This document shows positions 36,401 to 43,884 of a stretch of DNA of 64,000 bases, piece by piece. Position numbers and translations under genes: made by a program. The stretch spans positions 19,050 through 83,049 of the forward strand of contig JAJFKR010000033.1 in NCBI GenBank assembly GCA_021773095.1, given 5' to 3'. Every line of letters starts with the position of its first letter. The first letter of the stretch is position 1. Source of the stretch: Woeseiaceae bacterium (lineage in GTDB: Bacteria; Pseudomonadota; Gammaproteobacteria; Steroidobacterales; Woeseiaceae). Under the pieces are notes generated by a model. It ran no database searches. It saw only the letters and a list, made by a program, of their open reading frames with translations, and was not told the origin of the DNA.

Positions 36401-36923
36401 GATTCAGGTTGGGCATCATGAAGGTCATGAAGGCGACATCCGACTGATGCGGCATGGATGATGAGACACAGCCGTGGTCGTCGCCCGCAACAACCAGCAC
36501 GCCGCCATGCGGGGAACTGCCGTAGGCGTTGCCGTGCTTTAGTGCATCACCGGCGCGATCGACACCTGGTCCTTTGCCGTACCAAATACCGAACACACCG
36601 TCGACCTCTCGATCCGGGTCTGTTTCCACCTGCTGCGAACCGAGAACGGCCGTTGCGGCAAGATCTTCATTCACGGCGGGCAGGAACTCGATGTTGTTTT
36701 CAGCAAGAAAAGACTGCGCCCGCCAGAGCTCCATGTCGACCGCGCCGAGTGGCGATCCGCGGTAGCCGCTGATGAAGCCGGCGGTGTTCAATCCGGCGGC
36801 CTTGTCTATGGTGCGTTGCATCAGCGCGATGCGAACCAGCGCCTGCGTACCTGTCAGAAAAACTCGTCCGGATTCGCGACGGTAGCGGTCCTTGAGTTCG
36901 TAGTTATCGAGGGGGAAAGTCAT
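33471..36923 (-). CDS. Indolepyruvate ferredoxin oxidoreductase, fused alpha/beta type
   Basis: 1150 residues, the length of the fused aerobic-type IOR. Oxidatively decarboxylates arylpyruvates to aryl-acetyl-CoA with ferredoxin as acceptor. Order: pyrimidine and TPP domains (NLGDGTFYHSG near 498, FSGC-type PYFCSGCPHNTS), a ferredoxin-like Cys cluster near 634 (CEGCGDCSVESNC, then CNKDYSCINGFC), the gamma domain (VTGVGGTGVVTVG near 728) and a C-terminal DUF6537 region. It is divergent from an Lrp-type regulator. Products such as phenylacetyl-CoA would feed the paa pathway encoded 14 kb away (inference). Confidence 0.95.
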   Translation of the reverse strand: MTFPLDNYELKDRYRRESGRVFLTGTQALVRIALMQRTIDKAAGLNTAGFISGYRGSPLGAVDMELWRAQSFLAENNIEFLPAVNEDLAATAVLGSQQVETDPDREVDGVFGIWYGKGPGVDRAGDALKHGNAYGSSPHGGVLVVAGDDHGCVSSSMPHQSDVAFMTFMMPNLNPSSVAEYLEFGLYGIALSRFSGTWVGFKAISETVESAMSVELPPYPQFVIPRNFEPPADGLHYRWPDFPGPQIEERLEAKKAATLAFAAANPIDKKIFDVANARFGIVTTGKAHLDLMEALRLIGIDSNNADKVSIDVYKVGMVWPLEHDGALEFVKNKHEVLVVEEKRGIIESQFKEYFYDYPGRKPKRMVGKEDENGKRLIPWVGELSPLQLATIVAQRLDHEFGGNTYTLRAQRLSDDRGAIIEVAGAKRKPYFCSGCPHNTSTKVPEGSKALAGIGCHFMASWMDRDTDGLIQMGGEGVNWITRSKFNGGKHIFQNLGDGTFYHSGSLAIRQAIAAKTNITYKILYNDAVAMTGGQPVDGPISIHAIAHTVRSEGVDRIALVSDEPELFDASEFPTGMTISHRQDMDTVQRELRDIPGVTILIYAQTCATEKRRRRKRGKMEDPKKFVVINDLVCEGCGDCSVESNCLSVVPKETPFGRKRQIDQNSCNKDYSCINGFCPSFVTVEGHVARNAAADSVNPIILSSDDTLPEPEIPEINSCFDLLVTGVGGTGVVTVGALITMAAHLEGKGASVLDFMGFAQKFGPVLSYIRIASSPAVINQVRIEPARADALIGCDLVVSSSPKASITYRKNRTRAVVNSAEMLTADFVQHRDADLHVDDRINAISDAIGAENLSTLNANNVANVLLGDTIYANVLLLGYAWQSGLVPVSLGALLRAIELNAVAVDNNKAAFSLGRLAVVDPGQIERALNGGTTDDETLDAVIARRRDFLQDYQNEALALRYEALVGKSRACEIAIGGQGVLADAVARSYFKLLSYKDEYEVARLHTRRDFIDAVRAEFGTKAKFRFHLAPPILNSKTDARGRPRKKEFGAWMLPVFRILAGLRGLRGTAFDIFGHSTERRMERALIQEFEQLIDELLPVLREDRLQDAAELVSLYMNIRGYGPVKDDSVDLVRLQVAERLRNLVAVSPAAA

Positions 36924-37057
36924 CCCGCTAGTGTCGCAGAATCAAGGCGGGTATCGATTCCAATCATCCCGTAAAATGGAGTATAAATGGAATAATGTCC
37001 CGAAAACGTCAAAAAAACGGTAAAATAGTCCAACAAAATTGTCGCTGGGGAAAAATA

Positions 37058-37519
37058 GTGCTCGAGGCCAAAGATCGCCAGCTGCTGGCGGAACTGCAGC
37101 GCGACAGCCGACTGACCATGCAGGAGCTCGCCGATCGAGTCGGCATGTCAACGTCGGCGTGCTGGCGTCGCGTAAAGGCACTTGAGAGTGAGGGCATTAT
37201 CAGTCGCTATGCTGTCATCGTGGATACGAAAAAAGCCGGTTTCGGATTGTCGTCAATGGTGCACGTATCACTCGCAAGACATGAGCAAAAAAACGTCGAC
37301 AACTTTGTTCGCGAAGTATCGCGGCACCCGGAAGTGCTCGAATGTTTTGCAACCAGTGGCGAAGCAGACTTTCATTTGCGCGTCGTCGTCGAAGATATGG
37401 ATGCTTACAACGCGTTTCTTGACGACTTCATATTCAAACTGCCGGGTGTTTCGCAAGTACGATCGAATATCGTACTGAAAGAAATTAAATCGGATACGGC
37501 ATTGCCTTTTCGCGCTTAA
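37058..37519 (+). CDS. Lrp/AsnC-family regulator, divergent from the ferredoxin oxidoreductase
   Basis: 153 residues from GTG 37058, preceded by GGGG; ATG 36995 is in frame but adds a basic tail unlike the family. HTH (TMQELADRVGMSTSACWRRV) and RAM ligand domain (CFATSGEADFHLRVVVEDMD). A paralogue of the Lrp-type regulator next to hpd. From position it probably controls the oxidoreductase in response to an amino acid. Confidence 0.9.
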   Translation: MLEAKDRQLLAELQRDSRLTMQELADRVGMSTSACWRRVKALESEGIISRYAVIVDTKKAGFGLSSMVHVSLARHEQKNVDNFVREVSRHPEVLECFATSGEADFHLRVVVEDMDAYNAFLDDFIFKLPGVSQVRSNIVLKEIKSDTALPFRA

Positions 37520-37525
37520 GTATGA

Positions 37526-37647
37526 TCGGTGCAGGGGAGCAGGATGTGTGCCAATATTTCATCCGGTATCATGGGGGAAGATCATTTGGCATCTGAAGCC
37601 TAACGGTTTCGGATAGGCGACAGTCGCTACCGACCACCCTGCACCGA
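37526..37647. ncRNA. Possible structured RNA element (122 nt)
   Basis: Perfect 11-bp arms TCGGTGCAGGG (37526-37536) and CCCTGCACCGA (37637-37647) enclose 100 nt that can form TGCCAA/TTGGCA (37549-37554 with 37586-37591), GCCTA/TAGGC (37598-37602 with 37614-37618) and an alternative GCGA/TCGC. There is no coding frame of note and no T-run. It resembles a multibranch non-coding RNA or riboswitch; no known family was matched and the strand is not known. It lies six bases after an Lrp-type gene in a 307-bp gene-free stretch (37520-37826); the rest of that stretch shows nothing clear. Confidence 0.3.
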
Positions 37648-37826
37648 GATATCTATTAATAGGTTTTGGATGAGTTCCTTGCCGAATACCTTACCCCCGC
37701 TTACAGCGCCACAATTCCGTTGGCGGCGCTTCGCCGATCGCCAGTGTGTCGCGTCGGTCCCGGTATTCTTCCTTTTCGGTCTGCGGCATTACTTTTTTGC
37801 CTTATCAAGGAGACCCTTGTCAAATT

Positions 37827-38795
37827 CTAGGGAATGGTCCTGGCCAGGCGGAATCCAGTACTGTCGTTTCGGGCGGTCGGTTTGTCCCTGAAGCGGCTGG
37901 CGGAGCGAAAATACCTCGGGCTGCCGCTCCAGGCACCGCCGCGAACGACGCGAGTATCGCAGTCTTCGTGTTTTCTCTCTGATCCGTCGACCGGGGCACC
38001 TTGATAGCTGTCAACCCAACAGTCTTCTACCCACTCCCATACATTGCCGCTCGAGTCGTAAATGCCAAACTCGTTGGCGGCAAAATGGCCGACCGGCGCC
38101 GTGTGAGCGTGGCCATCAGAACAATGTCTGTTCACATAGGTATCCAATGGATACTCGAGGGCGTAGCTAAGGTCTGACGAATTTGCATTTCCGCAATTTT
38201 CGACGAGACCAGAATCCAGCCCCCACCAATATCGCGTCGTCGAACCCGCTCTGGTGACATACTCCCACTCAGCTTCTGTCAATAACCGATACGTCTCTCC
38301 GGTCTTTCCTCCGAGCCATAGGGCATAAGCCTTAGCATCATTCCAGCTCACGCAGACCACCGGGTGCAAATCAGACTGGGAGAACCCCGGCTTCTCCCAG
38401 CTGCCCCCTTTTCTGAGCGTCTTTTCGCCTCCAGCGAAGGAAAGGCACTCGTCTCCGGTAGCGTGCCCGCTCTCCTGCACAAATCGTGCAAACTCGCCAC
38501 GAGTCACTTCATGTATTGAAACCGCCAGCTTGTAGTCGATATTCACTTGGTGAGCCGGCTGCTCGCGTTGCATCCGGGAAGCGGAATAGCCTTCACGCTT
38601 CGACTGCTCGACTTCGACCGCAATCTCCGCATCTGTTGTTCCCATCATGAAACTACCTGGAGGGATTACCACCATTTCCGGGCAGTTCTCACAATCGCGA
38701 AACGTCGCACCCGGGTTCATTTCCGCCCCAAATGGCACACAGGCAGTTAGCGCCACCGCCACAAAACCAAGTGTGAGTGTTGAAATGCCCCGCAT
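37827..38795 (-). CDS. SUMF1-fold (formylglycine-generating-enzyme-like) lipoprotein
   Basis: 322 residues from ATG 38795. Lipobox LTAC after the signal (MRGISTLTLGFVAVALTAC). SUMF1/FGE-sulfatase fold from about 45: MVVIPPGSFMMGT, VSWNDAKAYALWLG, RLLTEAEWEYVTRAG, SGNVWEWVEDCW and RVVRGGAWSG...GFRLART. The two active-site Cys residues of true formylglycine-generating enzymes are absent from the C-terminal stretch, where GGAWSGSPRYFRSASR stands instead. So it is probably a binding or structural relative and not a sulfatase activator. Confidence 0.85.
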   Translation of the reverse strand: MRGISTLTLGFVAVALTACVPFGAEMNPGATFRDCENCPEMVVIPPGSFMMGTTDAEIAVEVEQSKREGYSASRMQREQPAHQVNIDYKLAVSIHEVTRGEFARFVQESGHATGDECLSFAGGEKTLRKGGSWEKPGFSQSDLHPVVCVSWNDAKAYALWLGGKTGETYRLLTEAEWEYVTRAGSTTRYWWGLDSGLVENCGNANSSDLSYALEYPLDTYVNRHCSDGHAHTAPVGHFAANEFGIYDSSGNVWEWVEDCWVDSYQGAPVDGSERKHEDCDTRVVRGGAWSGSPRYFRSASRFRDKPTARNDSTGFRLARTIP

Positions 38796-38916
38796 CGTAT
38801 TGCCCAAATCACGTAGCCTCTACCGTGAGTGAAGATAGCAGTTTCGTGGACTAATTCAAAAGTTCCACATCTCTGCAATTGGCCGCGTCAGGCCGGACAT
38901 TTCCATGGTTGGTAGC

Positions 38917-38931
38917 GGCAACTCCTGACCC
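38917..38931 (-). repeat. Dispersed 15-bp repeat, copy A
   Basis: Read on the minus strand as GGGTCAGGAGTTGCC. Copies B (39822) and C (41835) differ only at one base in the middle. It bounds the toxin-antitoxin pair on the left. Confidence 0.5.
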
Positions 38932-39083
38932 GGGGTAGTCCCTGAGTCAGTGGTAAGTCGGGGTCACGACTTTCTCCCGGGCGAAAACGTCCCGCTCATG
39001 ATGGGTGCCTTTGCTCCTAAGGAAACGGTGGTCTAATGTGAGGTCGCCCATACGGACGTGGCAGTTTACATGGTATTTGTTGG

Positions 39084-39113
39084 TTGACTGACTATACGGC
39101 ATTGACGTATAGT
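39084..39113 (+). promoter_or_regulatory. Toxin-antitoxin promoter with overlapping operator palindrome
   Basis: TTGACT (39084-39089) and TATAGT (39108-39113), 18 bp apart, look like a sigma-70 promoter. A perfect 8-bp inverted repeat, ACTATACG (39091-39098) and CGTATAGT (39106-39113), covers the spacer and the -10 box, as expected for autorepression by the HTH antitoxin. The predicted transcription start falls next to the first codon. Confidence 0.65.
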
Positions 39114-39120
39114 ATTGACT

Positions 39121-39444
39121 GTGCGCCATCGCTTATTCATTGAGTCTCGGATCTTCACCAAACTCATTGGCGAATACTTGGACGACAATGATTATTCGAT
39201 GCTTCAGCAACACTTGCTGGAGCACCCCGAGGCGGGCCCCATAATTCGTGGTTCCGGTGGTGTCAGGAAGCTGCGCTGGAGCGTGTCGGGCAAGGGAAAA
39301 AGCGGTGGTGTGAGGGTTATTTACTACATTCCAGATGGCAGCTCATTTTGGATGTTGACGATCTACAGCAAAGGCGAAGTAGACACCATTTCAGGGTCGG
39401 TGCTGAAAAAGATCAAGGAGGCAATGAAAGATGGCCAAGCGTGA
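39121..39444 (+). CDS. RelE/HigB-like toxin
   Basis: About 107 residues. The PF06296-type RelE core is visible: HPEAGPIIRGSGGVRKLRW, GKGKSGGVRVIYYI and LTIYSKGE. Toxins of this class are usually mRNA interferases. GTG 39121 is chosen because it sits at the predicted transcription start (a leaderless message); TTG 39115 is in frame. No ribosome site is visible. Toxin-first order with a downstream HTH antitoxin is the HigBA arrangement; the genes overlap by 14 bp. Confidence 0.85.
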   Translation: MRHRLFIESRIFTKLIGEYLDDNDYSMLQQHLLEHPEAGPIIRGSGGVRKLRWSVSGKGKSGGVRVIYYIPDGSSFWMLTIYSKGEVDTISGSVLKKIKEAMKDGQA

Positions 39445-39712
39445 TATCGGTCAGGAAATTCTAGACTCGATCAATGACATTAAGGCCGGCAATGTTGGTC
39501 GGGTACACGTGTACATTACGCCGGCTCAAATCAAAGCGGTGCGGCAGAAAGTCGGCGTGTCGCAAAGTGCATTCGCGGCAATGTTGAACGTGTCGCTGCG
39601 TACCTTGCAGGAGTGGGAGCAAGGTCGACGCCAGCCAAATGGACCCGCACGGTCTTTACTTGCGATCGCTGCCAAGCGGCCTGAAGTAATGCAAGAGGTA
39701 TTTGCCGCTTAG
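39431..39712 (+). CDS. HTH antitoxin of the HigA type
   Basis: 93 residues. XRE-like helix-turn-helix (IKAVRQKVGVSQSAFAAMLN...LRTLQEWEQGRR) in the second half; the N-terminal part probably contacts the toxin. It overlaps the toxin gene by 14 bp, so the pair is co-translated. It likely binds the palindrome at 39091-39113. Homologues are antitoxins of RelE/HigB-like toxins. Confidence 0.88.
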   Translation: MAKRDIGQEILDSINDIKAGNVGRVHVYITPAQIKAVRQKVGVSQSAFAAMLNVSLRTLQEWEQGRRQPNGPARSLLAIAAKRPEVMQEVFAA

Positions 39713-39821
39713 ACAAGCACCGATTTGATCACAGAGTAGTTTGCCAGACACGTACTCCCTAAAGCAGGCACCAGAACGGCAAGTTTCGGACAAGAAGATC
39801 TTCAACCTAGGTGCGAAGAAT

Positions 39822-39840
39822 GGGTCAGGACTTGCCTCTG
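39822..39840 (+). repeat. Dispersed repeat, copy B
   Basis: GGGTCAGGACTTGCCTCTG. Its reverse complement matches 18 of 19 bases at 41831-41849. It sits between the antitoxin and the large orphan gene, in opposite orientation to copies A and C. Confidence 0.55.
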
Positions 39841-39891
39841 ATGAATGCCTGTCTACCTGGCGAGGCGGGACAAATAGCGGGTACGACTGGA

Positions 39892-41790
39892 CTAGTTTAC
39901 CCAGACAACCTGCATCAATGAGTCAATACGGGTTTCGCCTGACTCCAGGTTGATCAGGTGACCATTGCCTGATGACGAGCATGGATGCACCAACAAGTAG
40001 CGGCCGAATGATGATGCGCCACAAGTTGCTACGCTGAAGGATCTCAATTCCTCACCATCAACAACGATGCGCATCGAATACGTTCCTATCAGGCCGGTGT
40101 CTTGACCGTAATTGCCCCTCGCAACGACAGACGACGATATCCCATCAACGTCAAACCTCAGTTCCTTTTCGGCCATAGGGTGGCCGAATTCATTAAGCGG
40201 GCTTCGAGATTCGACAAATTTCAAGAAGTCATTGTGTTCCGGCGATTGCGACCAGACGGACCGCCCATTTTGCATTTCCCAGTAGTAGCTGACATCGGAG
40301 TCAAGAGTCTCGAAGGTGCATGGAAACTCGAATCTGTGGCACCACTTCTGGTCTTCTATGTCCCAATGGTCGTCGTTGCGAACAAACAAATATGAGTACT
40401 GATCGTCCGCCGGCATGTCGATTCCCATAACGATCGCGATACGCCCATCATTCAGTGTGCCGGCTAGCGTGGGTAATAGGCGATTCGACTCCCGTGACGG
40501 AAAGTACTGGTCATTTGGCTTTACCGCCAGCGAGGCCCGATATGTCTCGAAATTATCGTCAGGCAGGGGTAGTCGATGAATTTCGCCGACGCTCTCGGAA
40601 AGGTGGACGAAATGTAGCTCCTTTTCCAGGACAAAGTAGATCGTCTCAGGCGCGGTAGATACAAATAACCGGTCCGGGCACTCCGGTGCGTGGGCAAGTG
40701 ATCTTGTCTGACCTGTTGCCGGATCGAAAAAGAACACGCCACAGTCTCCGGAACCTCTCTTCGTGAATGCTAAGCCTGCCACGCGAGCCCGATCAGTCGG
40801 ATCCAGACCGTTCAGTTTTCGAACATACTGCCAGGCGAAGTTTGGTCGAAGCTCGCTGACGCGGCCCCACAGTACGGCGTACGGTGCCCCGTCATCGTTT
40901 GCCGGTGCATTTGCAAGCTCTTCGGATTCGAACAACTCCTCGTACACCTCATCGCAAGTGACCTCCCGCATCGGGTTCTCGGCGTCTCCGGTAGGGACGT
41001 AGTTGGTCCAGGCGAACTTTTTGTAGTGGTATCTCGAGCCCGAAAGCGAGACCTTGCTTAGTCCAAGCTCGGTTGCGATCCAAAGAGCATCTGAATGTAC
41101 AACCATGTCGGAAACCTGGAATCCGCACGTGCCGGCTCCCAGGGTCCAATCGGCGTACATCTCGTCATTGTCAAAAAAGGCAGACAACACACCAACCCCG
41201 ACCCCGGTTCCGCACTCGCCGTACCAGGCAGTCCCGATCCAGAGATTGTCTCCGAAGTAGGCGAGGTGGCTGGTCGAGCGATCGAGCAATTTGAGGGGCC
41301 GATAGTAGCGAATCGACCCTGTCTCAATGTCTTCCTCGACGATGCCCCCGACCCCGCCATAGCCCTCTCCGCCATAAAACGATATCCCGCCCCAACGCTT
41401 CCCGCCGCCTGTCGCGCATACGCCGATCTTCTGCTGAAAATAGTGGTTCTCGGGATCCCACCAAGGTTGATTGGCTCTCAGCCATTCCTCGTCGGGCGGC
41501 GGGTCCATACAGGCATCGGCATACACAGAAGCTGTTCTTATCGGTACCTCCGATCGAGGCTGAACGGTCCAGTTGCCCTGCGCATCGACGGAGACCACAG
41601 TCGCGCCTGCCCCGTCTTCACTTCGCTCGATGGGCCCGACATAGGCCATAAGTCGGTCATCAATTACCTCCAGTGCGTAGACCTGGGGCAATAGAGATTC
41701 GTCGATCCCGCAACTCCAGCCCGCAATGGCTTGGTCAGGTAGACCCACACAAGCAACAACACAAATAGGAAGAAGTCGATCCGGCCGCAT
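39892..41790 (-). CDS. Large exported protein of unknown function
   Basis: 632 residues from ATG 41790; a TTG at 41814 is in frame. Signal peptide MRPDRLLPICVVACVGLPDQAIA. The mature protein is rich in Trp, Asp and Tyr, with repeated beta-rich segments (ALEVIDDRLMAYVG, YFGDNLWIGTAWYG, VVHSDALWIATELGLSKVSL) that resemble beta-propeller blades such as those of two-component Reg_prop sensors. Cys residues occur at many points, so disulfides are likely. No family was identified. It lies between copies of the 15-bp repeat and may be part of the same acquired segment as the toxin-antitoxin pair. Confidence 0.65.
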   Translation of the reverse strand: MRPDRLLPICVVACVGLPDQAIAGWSCGIDESLLPQVYALEVIDDRLMAYVGPIERSEDGAGATVVSVDAQGNWTVQPRSEVPIRTASVYADACMDPPPDEEWLRANQPWWDPENHYFQQKIGVCATGGGKRWGGISFYGGEGYGGVGGIVEEDIETGSIRYYRPLKLLDRSTSHLAYFGDNLWIGTAWYGECGTGVGVGVLSAFFDNDEMYADWTLGAGTCGFQVSDMVVHSDALWIATELGLSKVSLSGSRYHYKKFAWTNYVPTGDAENPMREVTCDEVYEELFESEELANAPANDDGAPYAVLWGRVSELRPNFAWQYVRKLNGLDPTDRARVAGLAFTKRGSGDCGVFFFDPATGQTRSLAHAPECPDRLFVSTAPETIYFVLEKELHFVHLSESVGEIHRLPLPDDNFETYRASLAVKPNDQYFPSRESNRLLPTLAGTLNDGRIAIVMGIDMPADDQYSYLFVRNDDHWDIEDQKWCHRFEFPCTFETLDSDVSYYWEMQNGRSVWSQSPEHNDFLKFVESRSPLNEFGHPMAEKELRFDVDGISSSVVARGNYGQDTGLIGTYSMRIVVDGEELRSFSVATCGASSFGRYLLVHPCSSSGNGHLINLESGETRIDSLMQVVWVN

Positions 41791-41830
41791 GTCCTGATTA
41801 TACGCACGTGCCAAAGTTTCATGCGGATCT

Positions 41831-41849
41831 CAGAGGCAATTCCTGACCC
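41831..41849 (-). repeat. Dispersed repeat, copy C
   Basis: CAGAGGCAATTCCTGACCC, the inverse of copy B with one mismatch. It lies 41 bp upstream of the orphan gene start. An eleven-base match to copy B (CAGGACTTGCC) also occurs at 41878-41888. Confidence 0.55.
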
Positions 41850-41943
41850 TGAGTTAGTACTCGTACCAGGGGAAAGACAGGACTTGCCATTGACCGAAAC
41901 ATACGCAACTCAATAATTCCGAATATGGGTGAATGGCATTTCG

Positions 41944-41955
41944 GGGTCAGGAATT
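41944..41955 (+). repeat. Dispersed repeat, partial copy D
   Basis: GGGTCAGGAATT forms a perfect 12-bp inverted repeat with AATTCCTGACCC at 41838-41849. It lies 30 bp from the end of the GH39-like gene. Confidence 0.5.
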
Positions 41956-41984
41956 TTCATAACCGGCCAACAGCGACCGTCATT

Positions 41985-43631
41985 CTAGAACTCCGCGACA
42001 GCAACTGAGCGCGCTGGAAGTGTGAACGTAGCGCCCGGAGCCTGCACAGTCGGCAGGCTGTCGGCCGGGTCTGCGCTGGCATCGAATACAAACAATTCTC
42101 CGGGTGTTGAATCCGCTCCATCCAGCGTGATCTTCACCGTTCTGGCGGCGGCGTTGCGATTAACCAGCAGAACACGCACGACACCGCTTTGAGTATCCCG
42201 TGCGACGAGCGTTGCGCCCATTCCCGCATCCAGGCGCCCGTCCGGAAGTCCTGTAACTGCTAATCGTTCGGCAGTATCTGTAACGAGTTTGGCCATCAGT
42301 TCATAGGCCCGGTATAACGGGCGCGGCGTACCCGAGTTGTCGATCAGGCCTAGTGCGACTGCCGGAAAAAAGTCGTAGAAAATAGCGTTATGAGACCGAT
42401 CGAGGCCGCGGGAAGCGCCAAGCGCCACGACGGTCGCAGCGTGCAGGGCTGGATCCATTGTCGCCGCATACTGTTGGTCACCGGCACGAGTTGCAAGGTC
42501 CGGCCCCCACTCCGCGAACACCAGTTCGATATCCTGGTAGTTGGTCGAATTCTCACGCGCAGTCGCAACGCGTCCGATTGCGTCGACTAACGTCAGTGGG
42601 TCGTCCGCGTAACCATGGAACGAAATGAAATCCATCGGAATATTGACCGAGTCAAAACCCTGAATGGTTGCAACCGCCGTGTCCGCACTAACGAAGCTGC
42701 CGAGCCCAATCCGAATCGCCTGTCCGTTCGTGTCTGCGGTTATACTGCGATACGCATCGAGTTCATTCAACGTTGCTATGGCCATGTTGAAGAATAAGTC
42801 CGGCTCTGGAACCAGCGTCGGCTCCCAGAATATTCCAAGCTCCGGCTCGTTCCAGACCTCCCAGTACTGCACAGGGCGAGGCCGCTCATCTCCGGTCCTG
42901 GTGCCGGTGCCTTCGACAACGCGCTCCACCATGCCAGCGACCGCCCGGGCGAAAACAGCCGGGTTGACCGGCTCATTGTTCGAGACGCTATTCATGAATG
43001 ACACACCGCAGTCCGGTCGATTTGGCGTTTGATTGATGGACAGTGCGCGGGGCATCAGATCAATGGACAGATATGCCGTAGCGCCGAATGCGGCAGCGTT
43101 GTCGATGACGGAACGCACGTAATCGAGGTGAAAGCGGCTATCGACGATATCAGCGTCAGCAACCGGCGAGCCGTCTGTGTAAGTAAACCAATCCCGACTC
43201 GCCAGCAGCTCGATGTCTGTTGCAAACGAAGATTGGTTTTCGGGTGTCACATTGGGGCACACCGAGGTATCGGTCAGCATGCCGAATAACTCCGTGGAGT
43301 TTTCCCAACGACCGACACCGATGCGCCAATCGGTTCCGGCACCACTTGGCGCCGCGAACCCGACCTCGTTCATTTCGGCGATCAGGTCGGGGACGTTCTC
43401 GTAATCGTATAACGCGCCCGACAGGTCGTAGTAACCAATCAGCGATTGATTCAGAGGCGCTGCAACATCGGCCGTATTAACGACAATGTTCCAATCTGCC
43501 GCAGCCGGCGGCGGAGGTGGCGGTGTTGGCTGACTTGAGCTTCCACCGGACCCGCCGCAGCCGGCCGCTAAAATGCTGGTTAGTGCGGTCAGCACCAACG
43601 CATAGCGTGTCCTTGGTCGAACAATCGTCAT
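41985..43631 (-). CDS. GH39-like glycoside hydrolase lipoprotein
   Basis: 548 residues from ATG 43631, with GAGG upstream; a longer frame to 43721 is less likely. The signal sequence ends in the lipobox LAAGC, followed by a Gly/Ser and proline-rich linker (GGSGGSSSQPTPPPPPP). The body has a TIM-barrel-like pattern with the acid/base signature YWEVWNEPELG near residue 265 and LVFAEWGPD near 380 as a possible nucleophile region, as in families GH39 and related clan A. The end is a beta-sandwich. It probably cleaves a polysaccharide at the cell surface; the substrate is unknown. Confidence 0.75.
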   Translation of the reverse strand: MTIVRPRTRYALVLTALTSILAAGCGGSGGSSSQPTPPPPPPAAADWNIVVNTADVAAPLNQSLIGYYDLSGALYDYENVPDLIAEMNEVGFAAPSGAGTDWRIGVGRWENSTELFGMLTDTSVCPNVTPENQSSFATDIELLASRDWFTYTDGSPVADADIVDSRFHLDYVRSVIDNAAAFGATAYLSIDLMPRALSINQTPNRPDCGVSFMNSVSNNEPVNPAVFARAVAGMVERVVEGTGTRTGDERPRPVQYWEVWNEPELGIFWEPTLVPEPDLFFNMAIATLNELDAYRSITADTNGQAIRIGLGSFVSADTAVATIQGFDSVNIPMDFISFHGYADDPLTLVDAIGRVATARENSTNYQDIELVFAEWGPDLATRAGDQQYAATMDPALHAATVVALGASRGLDRSHNAIFYDFFPAVALGLIDNSGTPRPLYRAYELMAKLVTDTAERLAVTGLPDGRLDAGMGATLVARDTQSGVVRVLLVNRNAAARTVKITLDGADSTPGELFVFDASADPADSLPTVQAPGATFTLPARSVAVAEF

Positions 43632-43884
43632 CGCAATGAACCTCAGGCAGTTTTGGCCACTAATGAGAAACGCCTCAATTAGTGAAACTTCATTGCTATT
43701 GATATGACATTCGACGCGCAAAATCGATGATGCGCCTCACACCCGCGCTATTCTAGAGTGGCGCCCCGCTGCCAGCGGTAATTTTCGGGCAACGACCACG
43801 GAACGCGAGTGACGAATATTGACCCATTTTTCGCGCTGGCGCTGAACGGCAGCTATCAATACTTGTCATTCCGGTGACTGCGAA

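Larger units (their letters stand above)
38796..39120. other. Gene-free stretch upstream of the toxin-antitoxin pair
   Basis: About 325 bp without a convincing gene. It holds one copy of the 15-bp repeat (GGCAACTCCTGACCC at 38917-38931), a compositionally odd stretch of repeated TCCCTGAGTCAG/GGGGTCACGAC words, and at its right end the toxin-antitoxin promoter. Confidence 0.4.

Noticed and set aside
37526..37647. 6S RNA, because ATATTTCAT and GAAGCCT words occur in order as in E. coli ssrS
   Set aside because: The element is only about 120 nt, the spacing differs and the usual zapA neighbour is absent. Kept only as an unassigned structured RNA.
37827..38795. Formylglycine-generating enzyme
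   Set aside because: The fold is right, but the active-site Cys pair is missing.
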